Translations under genes and position numbers: made by a program
The notes under the pieces: generated by a model
What the model was told of the DNA's origin: nothing
The model's database searches: none
Seen by the model: only the letters and a program-made list of their open reading frames with translations
Shown here: positions 8,005-15,561 of the stretch, piece after piece
Numbering within the stretch: position 1 is the first letter of the stretch
Layout: every line of letters starts with the position of its first letter
DNA from: Oscillospiraceae bacterium
GTDB taxonomy: Bacteria; Bacillota; Clostridia; Oscillospirales; Ruminococcaceae
NCBI GenBank assembly: GCA_900768705.1
Contig: CAAGEB010000003.1
Location: 1 to 35,415 of the forward strand
DNA: 35,415 bases
Direction of reading: 5' to 3'

Positions 8005-9939
8005 GTGGAAAACAAAAAGTACTATATTACCACTCCGATTTACTATCCCTCGGGGAATCCACATATCGGACATTGCTACACAACCGTTGCCTGCGATACC
8101 ATTGCCCGATTCAAGAGAATGCAGGGCTATGATGTTATGTTCCTCACCGGAACCGACGAACACGGCATTAAAATCGAACAGAAAGCAAAGGAAAAGGGCG
8201 TTACCCCCAAGGAATATGTTGATCCCATTGTTGATAATTTCAAGCGTCTGTGGGATGTTATGGGAATAAGCTACGATCGTTTTGTCCGCACCACCGACGA
8301 TTATCATGTTAAAACCGTTCAGACTGTTTTCAGAAAGCTCTACGACAAGGGCTATATCTACAAAGGTGAGTATGTGGGAAAATACTGTACTCCCTGCGAG
8401 AGCTTCTGGACAGAGAGCCAGCTTAAGGACGGAAAATGCCCCGACTGCGGAAGAGATGTTATTGATGCGCACGAGGAAGCTTATTTCCTGCGTATATCCG
8501 ATTTTGCCGACAAGGTAGAAAAGTTCCTGCTGGAAACCGATTATCTCCGTCCGAAATCCCGTGTTAACGAGATGATCAATAATTTCATCAAGCCCGGACT
8601 GGAGGATTTGTGTGTTTCGAGAACCTCTTTCACATGGGGAATTCCCGTGGATTTCGACCCCGGTCATGTGGTTTATGTCTGGGTGGACGCTCTTGTAAAC
8701 TATATCAGCGCATTGGGCTACGGAAATGACACATACGATGATTTCGATAAATACTGGCCTGCGGATATGCACATGACCGCCAAGGAAATCGTCCGTTTCC
8801 ATTCCATTGTCTGGATAATCATTCTTATGATGCTGGATATTCCGCTGCCGAAGCACCTTTACGGTCATGGCTGGATAACCTTCAACGGGGCGAAAATGTC
8901 CAAATCTCTCGGTAATGTCATTGATCCCTTTGTATTGGCGGAAAGATACGGTTCGGACGCAGTGCGTTATCAGATGCTCCGTGATATGCCCTACGGTTCG
9001 GATTCAAACTTCTCCAACGAGATAATGATAAGCAGAATCAACACCGACCTTGCCAACGATTTCGGCAACCTTGTCTCCAGAACAGTTGCAATGGCGGATA
9101 AATATTTCGGCGGAACGCTGCCGGAGGAAAGAAAGCCGGAGCCTATCGACGAGGAGCTTTCGGGTATGGCGAAATCACTGCGGGATACAGTAGCTCCGCT
9201 TATAGATGAGGCAAGGCTTTCCGATGCGCTGGCGGAAATCTTCAAAGTGGTTTCCAGAGCGAACAAGTATATCGACGAAACCGAGCCGTGGATTCTGGGA
9301 AAGAGCGAGGAAAACAAGCCCCGTCTTGCAAGCGTGCTTTACACATTGCTTGAAGCTATCAGAATATGCTCATCGCTGCTTTACCCCTTTATGCCCAAGA
9401 CCATGCCGAAGGTGTGGGAGCAGATTGGAGCGGAAAAAACTGTTACCGGGTATGACACTCTTGCAGATTTCGGAGTACTTCCCGCCAATGTAACGGTACA
9501 CAAGGGCGAAGTGCTTTTCCCGAGAATAGATCTGGAAAAGGAAATTGACGAGCTTAACGCTCTGCTGAAGCCCGCCGTAACCATCAGACCCGACGAGGAT
9601 CTGGATAAGGCGAATGTTATCAATATCGACCAATTCGGCGAAATCAAACTCCGCAGCGGAGAAATTACCGCCTGCGAGAAGATTAAGAAAGCCAAGAAAC
9701 TGCTGAAGCTTACCGTTGACGACGGCAGAGGCGGCAGACAGATAGTTTCCGGAATTGCGAAATGGTACGCTCCGGAGGATCTTGTGGGCAAGAAGATTGT
9801 ATTCGTTGCAAACCTTGCTCCCGCAAAGCTCTGCGGCGAACTCAGCGAAGGTATGATACTTGCCTGTGACGCAGGCGACGATGATGTACGGGTGCTGTTT
9901 CTGGATAAGGACATACCCAACGGAAGCACAATCCGATAA
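8005..9939 (+). CDS. metG: Methionyl-tRNA synthetase with C-terminal tRNA-binding domain
   Basis: Charges tRNA-Met and initiator tRNA with methionine. The start is a GTG with AGAGGA 7 bases upstream; the frame is open further 5', but that stretch contains the promoter and AT-rich leader. In the 644-residue product the class I HIGH motif is HIGH (residues 20-23) and KMSKS is at 297-301. A CxxC...CxxC zinc-knuckle pair (CTPC and CPDC) lies near residues 128-150, as in the zinc-binding MetRS group. The C-terminal ~110 residues form an EMAP-II/Arc1p-like tRNA-binding domain (IDIRVG-like segment IDQFGEIKLRSG) that usually dimerises the enzyme. It is the first gene of the plus-strand run to nth. 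Confidence 0.97.
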   Translation: MENKKYYITTPIYYPSGNPHIGHCYTTVACDTIARFKRMQGYDVMFLTGTDEHGIKIEQKAKEKGVTPKEYVDPIVDNFKRLWDVMGISYDRFVRTTDDYHVKTVQTVFRKLYDKGYIYKGEYVGKYCTPCESFWTESQLKDGKCPDCGRDVIDAHEEAYFLRISDFADKVEKFLLETDYLRPKSRVNEMINNFIKPGLEDLCVSRTSFTWGIPVDFDPGHVVYVWVDALVNYISALGYGNDTYDDFDKYWPADMHMTAKEIVRFHSIVWIIILMMLDIPLPKHLYGHGWITFNGAKMSKSLGNVIDPFVLAERYGSDAVRYQMLRDMPYGSDSNFSNEIMISRINTDLANDFGNLVSRTVAMADKYFGGTLPEERKPEPIDEELSGMAKSLRDTVAPLIDEARLSDALAEIFKVVSRANKYIDETEPWILGKSEENKPRLASVLYTLLEAIRICSSLLYPFMPKTMPKVWEQIGAEKTVTGYDTLADFGVLPANVTVHKGEVLFPRIDLEKEIDELNALLKPAVTIRPDEDLDKANVINIDQFGEIKLRSGEITACEKIKKAKKLLKLTVDDGRGGRQIVSGIAKWYAPEDLVGKKIVFVANLAPAKLCGELSEGMILACDAGDDDVRVLFLDKDIPNGSTIR

Positions 9940-9990
9940 TAGGCATCCGTGACATAATTTTTCAGACAGCAGTGGAAGGAGAGTGGATGT

Positions 9991-10641
9991 ATGGATATTT
10001 CAAGAATGGCGGATATCGGCTCTGTCAGCCAGACCAATTTAACCCGACCCGCCGAACGACGCACCGAGATGAAGAATACCACCCTCTCCGCAGAGCATAC
10101 CGACAGCTTTGTGAAAAGTCAGGCTGCTTTCGTTCCCGCATATACCAAAAAGTCGGCTCAGAAACAGAATTCCGACAATAATCTGCTTCAGCGGGAGAAT
10201 ACCGACAGCCAGCTTGAAAAGGTGGAGGAGTCCGGAGAGAAATCAGCCTCAAAAGGCGAGCTTATGACCAAGGGCATCAGCCACATTATCCGTGCGATGT
10301 TTGTCAAGCAAAGCGAGGTATTGACCGGAAATGTTCCCAGCGTCGGTGCGAAAATGTATGCCGAGGAGCTTCTTTCCCAGCTGAGACAGCTGTACGGAAA
10401 TTCCTCCGCCGAGGAAAACACCGAGGAATACTGGCAGCCTGATGAAACAGCGGCTCGTATGCTTATGTTCTTTGACTGCGTACAGGTGGATAACGAGGAC
10501 AGAAATGCGTTGCTGGAGCGTTCTTTTATGGGTGCTTTCAACGATACGGAGCAGCTTTTCGGCGGAAGAGGACGGCTCCCGCTGGAATGCTATGAAACAA
10601 AGCAGATGGTGATGGAGAGCTATTTTCATAATATTCTGTAA
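9991..10641 (+). CDS. Conserved-looking protein of unknown function between metG and tatD
   Basis: 216 residues with AGGAG 9 bases before the ATG. The first ~85 residues are polar and low in predicted structure (many S, T, Q, N, E). The rest looks helical and globular, with an aromatic and acidic segment (EEYWQPDETAARMLMFFDCV) and a short GGRGRLPLE loop near residue 190. No signal peptide, membrane segment or recognised motif was found. It is co-directional with metG (51 bases downstream) and tatD (30 bases upstream), so co-expression is likely. I do not recognise a family. Confidence 0.75.
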   Translation: MDISRMADIGSVSQTNLTRPAERRTEMKNTTLSAEHTDSFVKSQAAFVPAYTKKSAQKQNSDNNLLQRENTDSQLEKVEESGEKSASKGELMTKGISHIIRAMFVKQSEVLTGNVPSVGAKMYAEELLSQLRQLYGNSSAEENTEEYWQPDETAARMLMFFDCVQVDNEDRNALLERSFMGAFNDTEQLFGGRGRLPLECYETKQMVMESYFHNIL

Positions 10642-10671
10642 ATGTCACTTCTGCAATAATAAGGAGACTGA

Positions 10672-11427
10672 ATGATATTCGATACTCATGCCCATTATCT
10701 TAAACGGGATTTCGGAGATGATCTGGATGCCGTTGTTCGGAGCCTGCCCGGGAAAAATGTGGGACGGGTGATAGCTGTGGGCTGCAATCCGGAAAGCTGC
10801 CGTGAGGAAATTGACCTTGCAAAACGGTATGATTTCGTGTATGCTTCCGTGGGAATTCATCCCGAGGACGCCTGCGATCTTCCCGAGAATTGGGAAGATA
10901 TGCTTTCCGAAATGCTAAAAGAGGATAAGGTTCTGGCACTGGGAGAAATCGGATTGGATTACCACGAAAACGAGGTTCCCAAGGAAGTACAGAAGGATAT
11001 ATTTATAAAGCAGCTGGAAATTGCAAAAAAAGCAGAAATGCCGGTAATTATTCACACTCGGGACGCCACTGCGGATACAATGGAAATATTGCGGGAGTAC
11101 AAGCCCCGGGGAGTTGTTCATTGCTTTTCCGGAAGTGCTGAAACCGCACGGGAAGTGGTGAAGCTGGGAATGTATATCGGATTTACTGGAGTTCTCACTT
11201 TCAAAAATGCAAAAAAGGCAGTTTCTGCCTGTGAAGCGGTTCCCATTGATAGGCTTTTACTGGAGACTGACTGCCCCTATATGGCTCCCGTTCCTCACCG
11301 AGGCGAACGCTGCGACAGCTCAATGATTGCTTTTACCGCCGCAAAAATGGCGGAGATAAAGGGTGTTACACCTGAGGAAATGATTGAAATTGCAAGGGAG
11401 AACGGCGAACGGCTGTTCGGATTGTAA
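10672..11427 (+). CDS. tatD: TatD-family metal-dependent DNase
   Basis: An amidohydrolase-fold metal-dependent hydrolase; family members show 3'-5' exonuclease activity on DNA or RNA. In 251 residues (normal length) the metal ligands are visible in order: DTHAH near the N terminus, the Glu of LGEIGLDYH, His of PVIIHTRDA, His of VVHCFSGS and Asp of LLETDCPYMAP. The start is fixed by AAGGAG 5 bases before the ATG. Its position after metG is widely conserved in Firmicutes, here with one unknown gene inserted. Confidence 0.95.
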   Translation: MIFDTHAHYLKRDFGDDLDAVVRSLPGKNVGRVIAVGCNPESCREEIDLAKRYDFVYASVGIHPEDACDLPENWEDMLSEMLKEDKVLALGEIGLDYHENEVPKEVQKDIFIKQLEIAKKAEMPVIIHTRDATADTMEILREYKPRGVVHCFSGSAETAREVVKLGMYIGFTGVLTFKNAKKAVSACEAVPIDRLLLETDCPYMAPVPHRGERCDSSMIAFTAAKMAEIKGVTPEEMIEIARENGERLFGL

Positions 11428-11469
11428 TATTCCGCAGGCTGCCCGATTGATTGATAAACGGAGAATTGT

Positions 11470-12408
11470 ATGGATAAAGGAGACGCCCGAAGTCGGGACA
11501 ACGAAGAACATAAAGTAAGAAGAACGCTGCTGGCACCGCTTTGCTGGATAAACCGTAAGGTTTCCGGAATGCTGAAAAAGGCTTTGGGAGCCAATTATGC
11601 CGACATAACCGAGGACGAGGTTATGGATCTGGTGGACGCTCTTGCAAAGGACGAGGACGATAACGGCATTGAAGAGGATTCTGCACAAATGATTAATAAC
11701 ATCTTTGAGTTCGGCAGTCTGAATGCCGGAGATGTTATGACTCACAGAACCTCAATAGTCGGAGTTGACATCAGTTCCATCACTCTTGACGATCTGATAT
11801 ATCTTGCATTGGATATGGGATTTTCCAGAATTCCGGTGTATGAGGGTTCCGTTGATAAAATAATCGGCATAATCATCGTAAAGGATCTGCTGTGCCTTAT
11901 CGGAAAACCCGATTTGTCGGATGTGAAAATTGAAGATTTTGTCCGGGATGTATCCTTTATACCGGAATCCTGCTCCTGCAGCGATACCTTTAAAACGCTT
12001 AATGAGCTGAAGGCGGGAATGGCAGTGGTTGTGGACGAATACGGCGGCACTGCCGGAATTGTTACCCTTGAGGATATTGTGGAAGCGATTATGGGTGATA
12101 TCCGTGATGAGTATGACGATGAGAAAAACGATATTGTAAAGGTTGGCAAGAACACCTACGATGTGGCGGGAGAAACCGACCCTGACAGAGTGTTCGAGCT
12201 TTTCGGAGTGGAATTGCCCGAAGATCACGAGTATGAAACCATTGCCGGATTTGTTACAGATAAGCTGGGATACATTCCCGAACAATCTGATCCGCTGCCG
12301 AAGGTGGTGGAATATGAGGGCGTCAAGCTGGTGGTGCTGGAAATTGAGGACAGAATTATTCTCAAGGTGCGTGTCACCGGATCAAAACCCGAGGAAAGCG
12401 AGAAATAA
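11470..12408 (+). CDS. CorC/HlyC-type CBS-domain protein lacking the membrane domain
   Basis: 312 residues with GGAG before the ATG. A charged N-terminal helical part (1-70) leads into two CBS domains (~75-205, including GDVMTHRTSIVGVD and GMAVVVDEYGGTAGIVTLEDI) and a C-terminal CorC_HlyC transporter-associated domain (~225-305). Many homologues begin with a DUF21 membrane domain and act in magnesium or cobalt export; that domain is absent, so this is a cytoplasmic form like E. coli YbeX (CorC). CBS pairs usually bind adenine nucleotides. It lies between tatD and nth in one transcription unit. The true role is uncertain, and ion-transport annotation should be taken lightly. Confidence 0.88.
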   Translation: MDKGDARSRDNEEHKVRRTLLAPLCWINRKVSGMLKKALGANYADITEDEVMDLVDALAKDEDDNGIEEDSAQMINNIFEFGSLNAGDVMTHRTSIVGVDISSITLDDLIYLALDMGFSRIPVYEGSVDKIIGIIIVKDLLCLIGKPDLSDVKIEDFVRDVSFIPESCSCSDTFKTLNELKAGMAVVVDEYGGTAGIVTLEDIVEAIMGDIRDEYDDEKNDIVKVGKNTYDVAGETDPDRVFELFGVELPEDHEYETIAGFVTDKLGYIPEQSDPLPKVVEYEGVKLVVLEIEDRIILKVRVTGSKPEESEK

Positions 12409-12420
12409 ACGGGGGATTGT

Positions 12421-13071
12421 ATGAAAAAAACGGATATGACGCATAAGGCAGCGGAGATTATTGAGCTTTTGCGTAAAGAATATCCCGAGGTTAAGTGTGC
12501 GCTGATATATGAAGAGCCTCACGAGCTGCTGATTGCCACAAGGCTTTCCGCCCAGTGTACCGATAAAAGGGTTAATATGGTAACTCCTGCGCTTTTTCGC
12601 AGATTTCCCACCGTGGACGCATTTGCGCAGGCGGATATTTCCGAAGTGGAGGAGCTTATAAAAACCTGCGGGCTGTTTCATACCAAAGCGGCAGATATTG
12701 TGAATATGTGCGCAATGCTGAGGGACATATACGGCGGCAGGGTGCCGGACGAGATTGACGAGCTGGTTAAATTGCCTGGGGTGGGCAGAAAAACCGCTAA
12801 TCTGATTGTGGGAGACCTGTACGGAAAGCCCGCCTTTGTATGTGATACTCATGTTATCAGGCTCACCAACAGAATAGGTTTGTGCAAGGGTAAGGACCCG
12901 CTGCAGGTTGAAAAGCAGATGAGGGCAATTATTCCCGCAGAGGAGGGCTTGCAGCTTTGTCATCGATTGGTATGGCATGGACGGGGCGTTTGTGCTGCCC
13001 GCAGCCCCGAATGCGGCAGATGTGTGCTGAACGGGATATGTACATATTATAATAGTAATAATCATAAATAA
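12421..13071 (+). CDS. nth: Endonuclease III, DNA glycosylase/AP lyase
   Basis: Removes oxidised pyrimidines and cleaves the abasic site in base excision repair. All diagnostic features are present in 216 residues: the helix-hairpin-helix LPGVGRKTAN with catalytic Lys124, the catalytic Asp142 in VCDTHV, and the four cysteines of the 4Fe-4S cluster at 191, 198, 201 and 207 with the exact C-X6-C-X2-C-X5-C spacing. The start follows a GGGGGATT ribosome site 12 bases after the CorC-like gene. It is the last gene of the metG run, and a strong terminator overlaps its stop codon. Confidence 0.97.
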   Translation: MKKTDMTHKAAEIIELLRKEYPEVKCALIYEEPHELLIATRLSAQCTDKRVNMVTPALFRRFPTVDAFAQADISEVEELIKTCGLFHTKAADIVNMCAMLRDIYGGRVPDEIDELVKLPGVGRKTANLIVGDLYGKPAFVCDTHVIRLTNRIGLCKGKDPLQVEKQMRAIIPAEEGLQLCHRLVWHGRGVCAARSPECGRCVLNGICTYYNSNNHK

Positions 13072-13106
13072 AAGGACAGCTGCGCAGGCTGTCCTTTCAT
13101 TTTTTT
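13071..13106 (+). terminator. Strong intrinsic terminator after nth
   Basis: A perfect 10-bp stem AAAGGACAGC/GCTGTCCTTT (13071-13080 with 13088-13097) around a 7-base loop, followed by CA and seven T. It begins at the last base of the nth stop codon and closes the metG-nth transcription unit. Confidence 0.92.
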
Positions 13107-13399
13107 GAAAGAGTTCCTCACTAACTCAAGGTCTTGTTATTTATGCTCGCCTTCTTCTTATCAAGCCTTTTGGGGGAAAACACCGTTTTCCCCCACCCCC
13201 CTTTTGTTTGTCTCGACGGCTAAAGCCGTCTCAACAAATCGGGGGGCGGCTTGCCGCCCTTTTGTGAGACAAAAGGAAGCGAAAAACCAATTCTGGTTTG
13301 TGCAGAGGGCTTGATTTCTTCTGTTCGGGGGTGTGGGGGCGACAGCCCCCACAGCGGGCAAGGGGTACGCAGTACCCCTCTATCTTTGTTTGAAAATCA

Positions 13400-13460
13400 C
13401 AATCTAATTTCCTTACAGTCGAAACGCAACCCATATTGCAATGTATCGTTGGGAATTGTC
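13400..13460 (+). repeat. Dispersed repeat core, copy A
   Basis: A 61-base unit aligning without gaps, exactly 128 bases away, to copy B. Shared segments include CAATCT, CCTTACAG, ATTGCA and CGTTGGGAAT. It is followed directly by a GCGGCG hairpin (13462-13476) and a C-rich hairpin (13477-13502). Copy C near 32080-32113 on the other strand has the same core followed by the same two hairpin types. Confidence 0.8.
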
Positions 13461-13527
13461 AGCGGCGTCACGCCGCCCCCCTTCCCCCTCGGGAGAAGGG
13501 GGCAAGGGTGTTAGGGGCGTCAAAGAA

Positions 13528-13588
13528 CAATCTTATTACCTTACAGGCACAGGCTAATCTACATTGCAGAGTACCGTTGGGAATCACC
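13528..13588 (+). repeat. Dispersed repeat core, copy B
   Basis: The second, more diverged 61-base unit, in the same orientation as copy A. After the shared GTTGGGAAT it carries a different palindrome (CCCGG...CCGGG, 13590-13604) and then the AGCGGC hairpin that overlaps the stop codon of the next gene. Confidence 0.75.
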
Positions 13589-13613
13589 TCCCGGGGTACC
13601 CGGGTTGGGAAAT

Positions 13614-13627
13614 AGCGGCTTGCCGCT
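13614..13627 (-). terminator. Short hairpin overlapping the stop codon of the last ATP-grasp operon gene
   Basis: AGCGGC (13614-13619) pairs with GCCGCT (13622-13627) around a two-base loop. Read on the minus strand it overlaps the TAG stop at 13626-13628 and is followed by ATTTCC, a poor T-run. It could be a weak terminator for the operon or just another unit of the hairpin block. Confidence 0.4.
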
Positions 13628-14546
13628 AGTCTTTTATTATCTTAAAACAAACCGTGTTTTCATCGATCAGCGGCTTGTTATACTCGAAGAATACCGTTCC
13701 CGATGAGTCTGCCGTGATTGTGGAGCGCAGTGAGGCTTCCAACGGATCAAGTATTTCTGCCAGCGGCTGATTTTCTTCAATGTGTTCGCCCATTTTAACC
13801 AGACTGCGGAATATTCCCGCATTTCCTGCGTGAAGCTGTGTAATTCCGCTTTCCGAAATAACAGCGGTGTTATATCCGGGACGGGTTTTCACCTTTACAA
13901 TTCCCTGTGCAGACATAAAGCGCAGAATACACTCCACCGCCTCGGCGGCGCTGATTTCATCAATATAATCGGTGGCGTTGGTGTAAAGCGAAAAGGCGGT
14001 GGTTTCCCAGATTTGCCAGTTGTAATTAAGGGTTGTTGTATCATAGGGTCTGGGTGTGCGGGTTATGGCATACTTCATTCCGAATTCCCGCATAAGCTCC
14101 GGCTTTGCAAAGTCAGTTACCATCATCTTGACATGGGGCAAAAAGTTACCCTGCTGATAAAAGCTTGCCAGCTGAATTCCGAATTCATAATCCTTGATCT
14201 GCGAAAACAGCCCGTCTGCTATTCTCTGGGTGGTTTCTCCAAGATCGTATCCCGGAAACATACGGTTTATATCAGTGTTGTCCATGGTCCAGAACCTTTT
14301 TTCAATATTCATTGAATAATAGTTCACACAGGGTACAACCAGTATTTCTTTCTGAACCTCTCCCCGCTTTTCAAGCTTTTTCAGCTCCTGAACCAGCTTT
14401 GCGCAGACATACATCTGCTGAACCTCATTGCCCCGCATGGCTCCCACAATTGCGCAGGATTGGTTTCCGCTTCCGAAACGGAAGCCGATTATATCCAGCG
14501 GTTCACGGTAAGGAGATTTCAGCGAATAAAGTATTTCCTTTTTCAT
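13626..14546 (-). CDS. M14 AstE/AspA-family paralogue with degenerate active site
   Basis: 306 residues, homologous to the neighbouring 309-residue protein and to succinylglutamate desuccinylase/aspartoacylase enzymes. Aligned by eye with the neighbour, the first zinc ligand His is Arg38 (MRGNE instead of IHGDE), the second His is Leu126, and the catalytic Glu is Tyr188. Only the ligand Glu41 remains. The substrate-binding Asn-Arg motif is kept (DINRMFPG, residues 92-99). The fold, length and C-terminal beta-barrel region look intact, so this reads as a pseudoenzyme rather than a decaying gene. It starts with AAAGGAG before the ATG and overlaps the stop of the upstream paralogue by one base (TGATG), which suggests coupled synthesis and possibly a heterodimer. 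Confidence 0.85.
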   Translation of the reverse strand: MKKEILYSLKSPYREPLDIIGFRFGSGNQSCAIVGAMRGNEVQQMYVCAKLVQELKKLEKRGEVQKEILVVPCVNYYSMNIEKRFWTMDNTDINRMFPGYDLGETTQRIADGLFSQIKDYEFGIQLASFYQQGNFLPHVKMMVTDFAKPELMREFGMKYAITRTPRPYDTTTLNYNWQIWETTAFSLYTNATDYIDEISAAEAVECILRFMSAQGIVKVKTRPGYNTAVISESGITQLHAGNAGIFRSLVKMGEHIEENQPLAEILDPLEASLRSTITADSSGTVFFEYNKPLIDENTVCFKIIKD

Positions 14547-15475
14547 CAGCTATTCTCCTTTCCCAGTATTCTTGCCAGCAGAGATCCGCCGAAAACTATG
14601 GGGTATTCTCTCATTGTAAAAATCATTCCGTCGCATACTGCGTCAATTCTTGCCGCAACCGTACCTGTAAGCGGATCCAGCACATCTCCGATATGTTCGC
14701 CCTGTTTTACGGAATCTCCGAATTCTCTGCATGGAACGAATATTCCCGCAGCGTCGGAATTTACAAATCCCACCGAGCGGTTCAGAGATACGATAGGCTC
14801 ACGGACGGGCTTTACTTCACCCTTCCACATTCCAAGGTTTTTCAGAAGATTAAAAAATCCGTCTATCAGCTGGAAGCAGTATTCCTTTGTAATTCTCATA
14901 CCAACGCCCATTTCCACAACAAGAGTTTTTGTTCCCCTGCTGTTGAGGGTGTGAGCCAGAGTGGATTCCAGAACCGTAGCAGCGTCGTGTACCCATATAA
15001 AATCCACATTCATCATTCTGGCATAGGGGACAAGAGTTTCCGCTGTGGGAACGCTTATTCTTATCTGGGGAAGCTCTTTTAGATAAATATTACTGGAATG
15101 AACATCAATACATATATCCGCTCCGCAGATATCGTCAATAATTCCCGCACAGATAGTTTCCACCATTGTACCGTCCCGGTTTCCGGGAAAAACTCTGTTC
15201 ATATCCAGATCGAATTTCGGAATTCCACGGGTAATGGAATCTATTCCCATAGGATTAAGAGCGGGGTATATATCCACAATGCCGTCCAGATTATCCGGAT
15301 TTTCATTCAGTATTTTTCCGATCCAATAAGCAAAATACTGCCCTTCCAGTTCATCTCCGTGAATACCCGTTACTACGCAGACACGCTTTCGGGAGCTTCC
15401 GCCCCTTATGCGGTTCTTTTTTATGCACAAATTTTCGTTGACTGCAAGAGCCGCTCTGGTAACTGTTTTGACCAT
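14546..15475 (-). CDS. M14-family AstE/AspA-type zinc hydrolase, intact active site
   Basis: 309 residues. Members hydrolyse an N-acyl amide or a C-terminal peptide-like bond; the substrate here is unknown. Zinc ligands are His39 and Glu42 (GIHGDELEG) and His126 (DVHSS). The substrate-binding Asn93-Arg94 lies in DMNRVFPG, and the probable catalytic Glu188 in VVEMGVG. The C-terminal ~85 residues look like the all-beta domain of the family (GEHIGDVLDPLTG). It is gene four of the ATP-grasp operon; an 11-bp hairpin (15505-15535) lies in the 86-base gap from the transglutaminase gene. The ribosome site is weak (GTGAG). The operon context suggests it opens a bond made by the ATP-grasp ligase or trims its substrate (inference). 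Confidence 0.88.
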   Translation of the reverse strand: MVKTVTRAALAVNENLCIKKNRIRGGSSRKRVCVVTGIHGDELEGQYFAYWIGKILNENPDNLDGIVDIYPALNPMGIDSITRGIPKFDLDMNRVFPGNRDGTMVETICAGIIDDICGADICIDVHSSNIYLKELPQIRISVPTAETLVPYARMMNVDFIWVHDAATVLESTLAHTLNSRGTKTLVVEMGVGMRITKEYCFQLIDGFFNLLKNLGMWKGEVKPVREPIVSLNRSVGFVNSDAAGIFVPCREFGDSVKQGEHIGDVLDPLTGTVAARIDAVCDGMIFTMREYPIVFGGSLLARILGKENS

Positions 15476-15504
15476 TATGTTTTTCTCACTTTCCGTATAA
15501 TTAA

Positions 15505-15535
15505 TGAAGCCTCGTATTCATAACACGAGGCTTCA
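15505..15535 (-). promoter_or_regulatory. Intercistronic hairpin between transglutaminase and hydrolase genes
   Basis: A perfect 11-bp stem TGAAGCCTCGT/ACGAGGCTTCA around a 9-base loop (15516-15524). On the minus strand no T-run follows, so full termination is unlikely. It may protect the upstream mRNA end, mark a processing site or partly attenuate expression of the two hydrolase genes. Confidence 0.6.
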
Positions 15536-15561
15536 GGTTATGAACTCCATTGTTCGTATTT

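Larger units (their letters stand above)
13107..13625. repeat. Gene-free block of clustered perfect hairpins and a repeated core
   Basis: No gene is supported in these 519 bases. Perfect hairpins follow each other: 13172-13194 (10-bp stem, GGGGGAAAAC), 13215-13230 (GACGGCT), 13244-13259 (GGGCGGC), 13332-13353 (9-bp stem, TGTGGGGGC), 13361-13379 (AGGGGTAC), 13462-13476 (GCGGCG), 13477-13502 (CCCCCTTC) and 13614-13627 (AGCGGC). The pair at 13215-13259 is enclosed by an outer stem (GTCTC 13210-13214 with GAGAC 13266-13270), giving a three-way junction. A ~60-base core occurs twice (13400 and 13528). The block lies between two convergent operons. Short open frames here are composition artefacts. 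Confidence 0.8.

Noticed and set aside
11470..12408. Hemolysin function for the CBS-domain protein
   Set aside because: The hemolysin label comes from a historical annotation; the CBS plus CorC_HlyC layout supports a nucleotide-sensing or ion-homeostasis role only.
13105..13514. Several short open frames within the hairpin block
   Set aside because: The products are Pro/Gly/Ser-rich translations of palindromic repeats, overlap each other in several frames and lack ribosome sites.
13107..13625. CRISPR array
   Set aside because: Only two copies of a 61-base unit, diverged and with no regular short spacers; no cas genes nearby.
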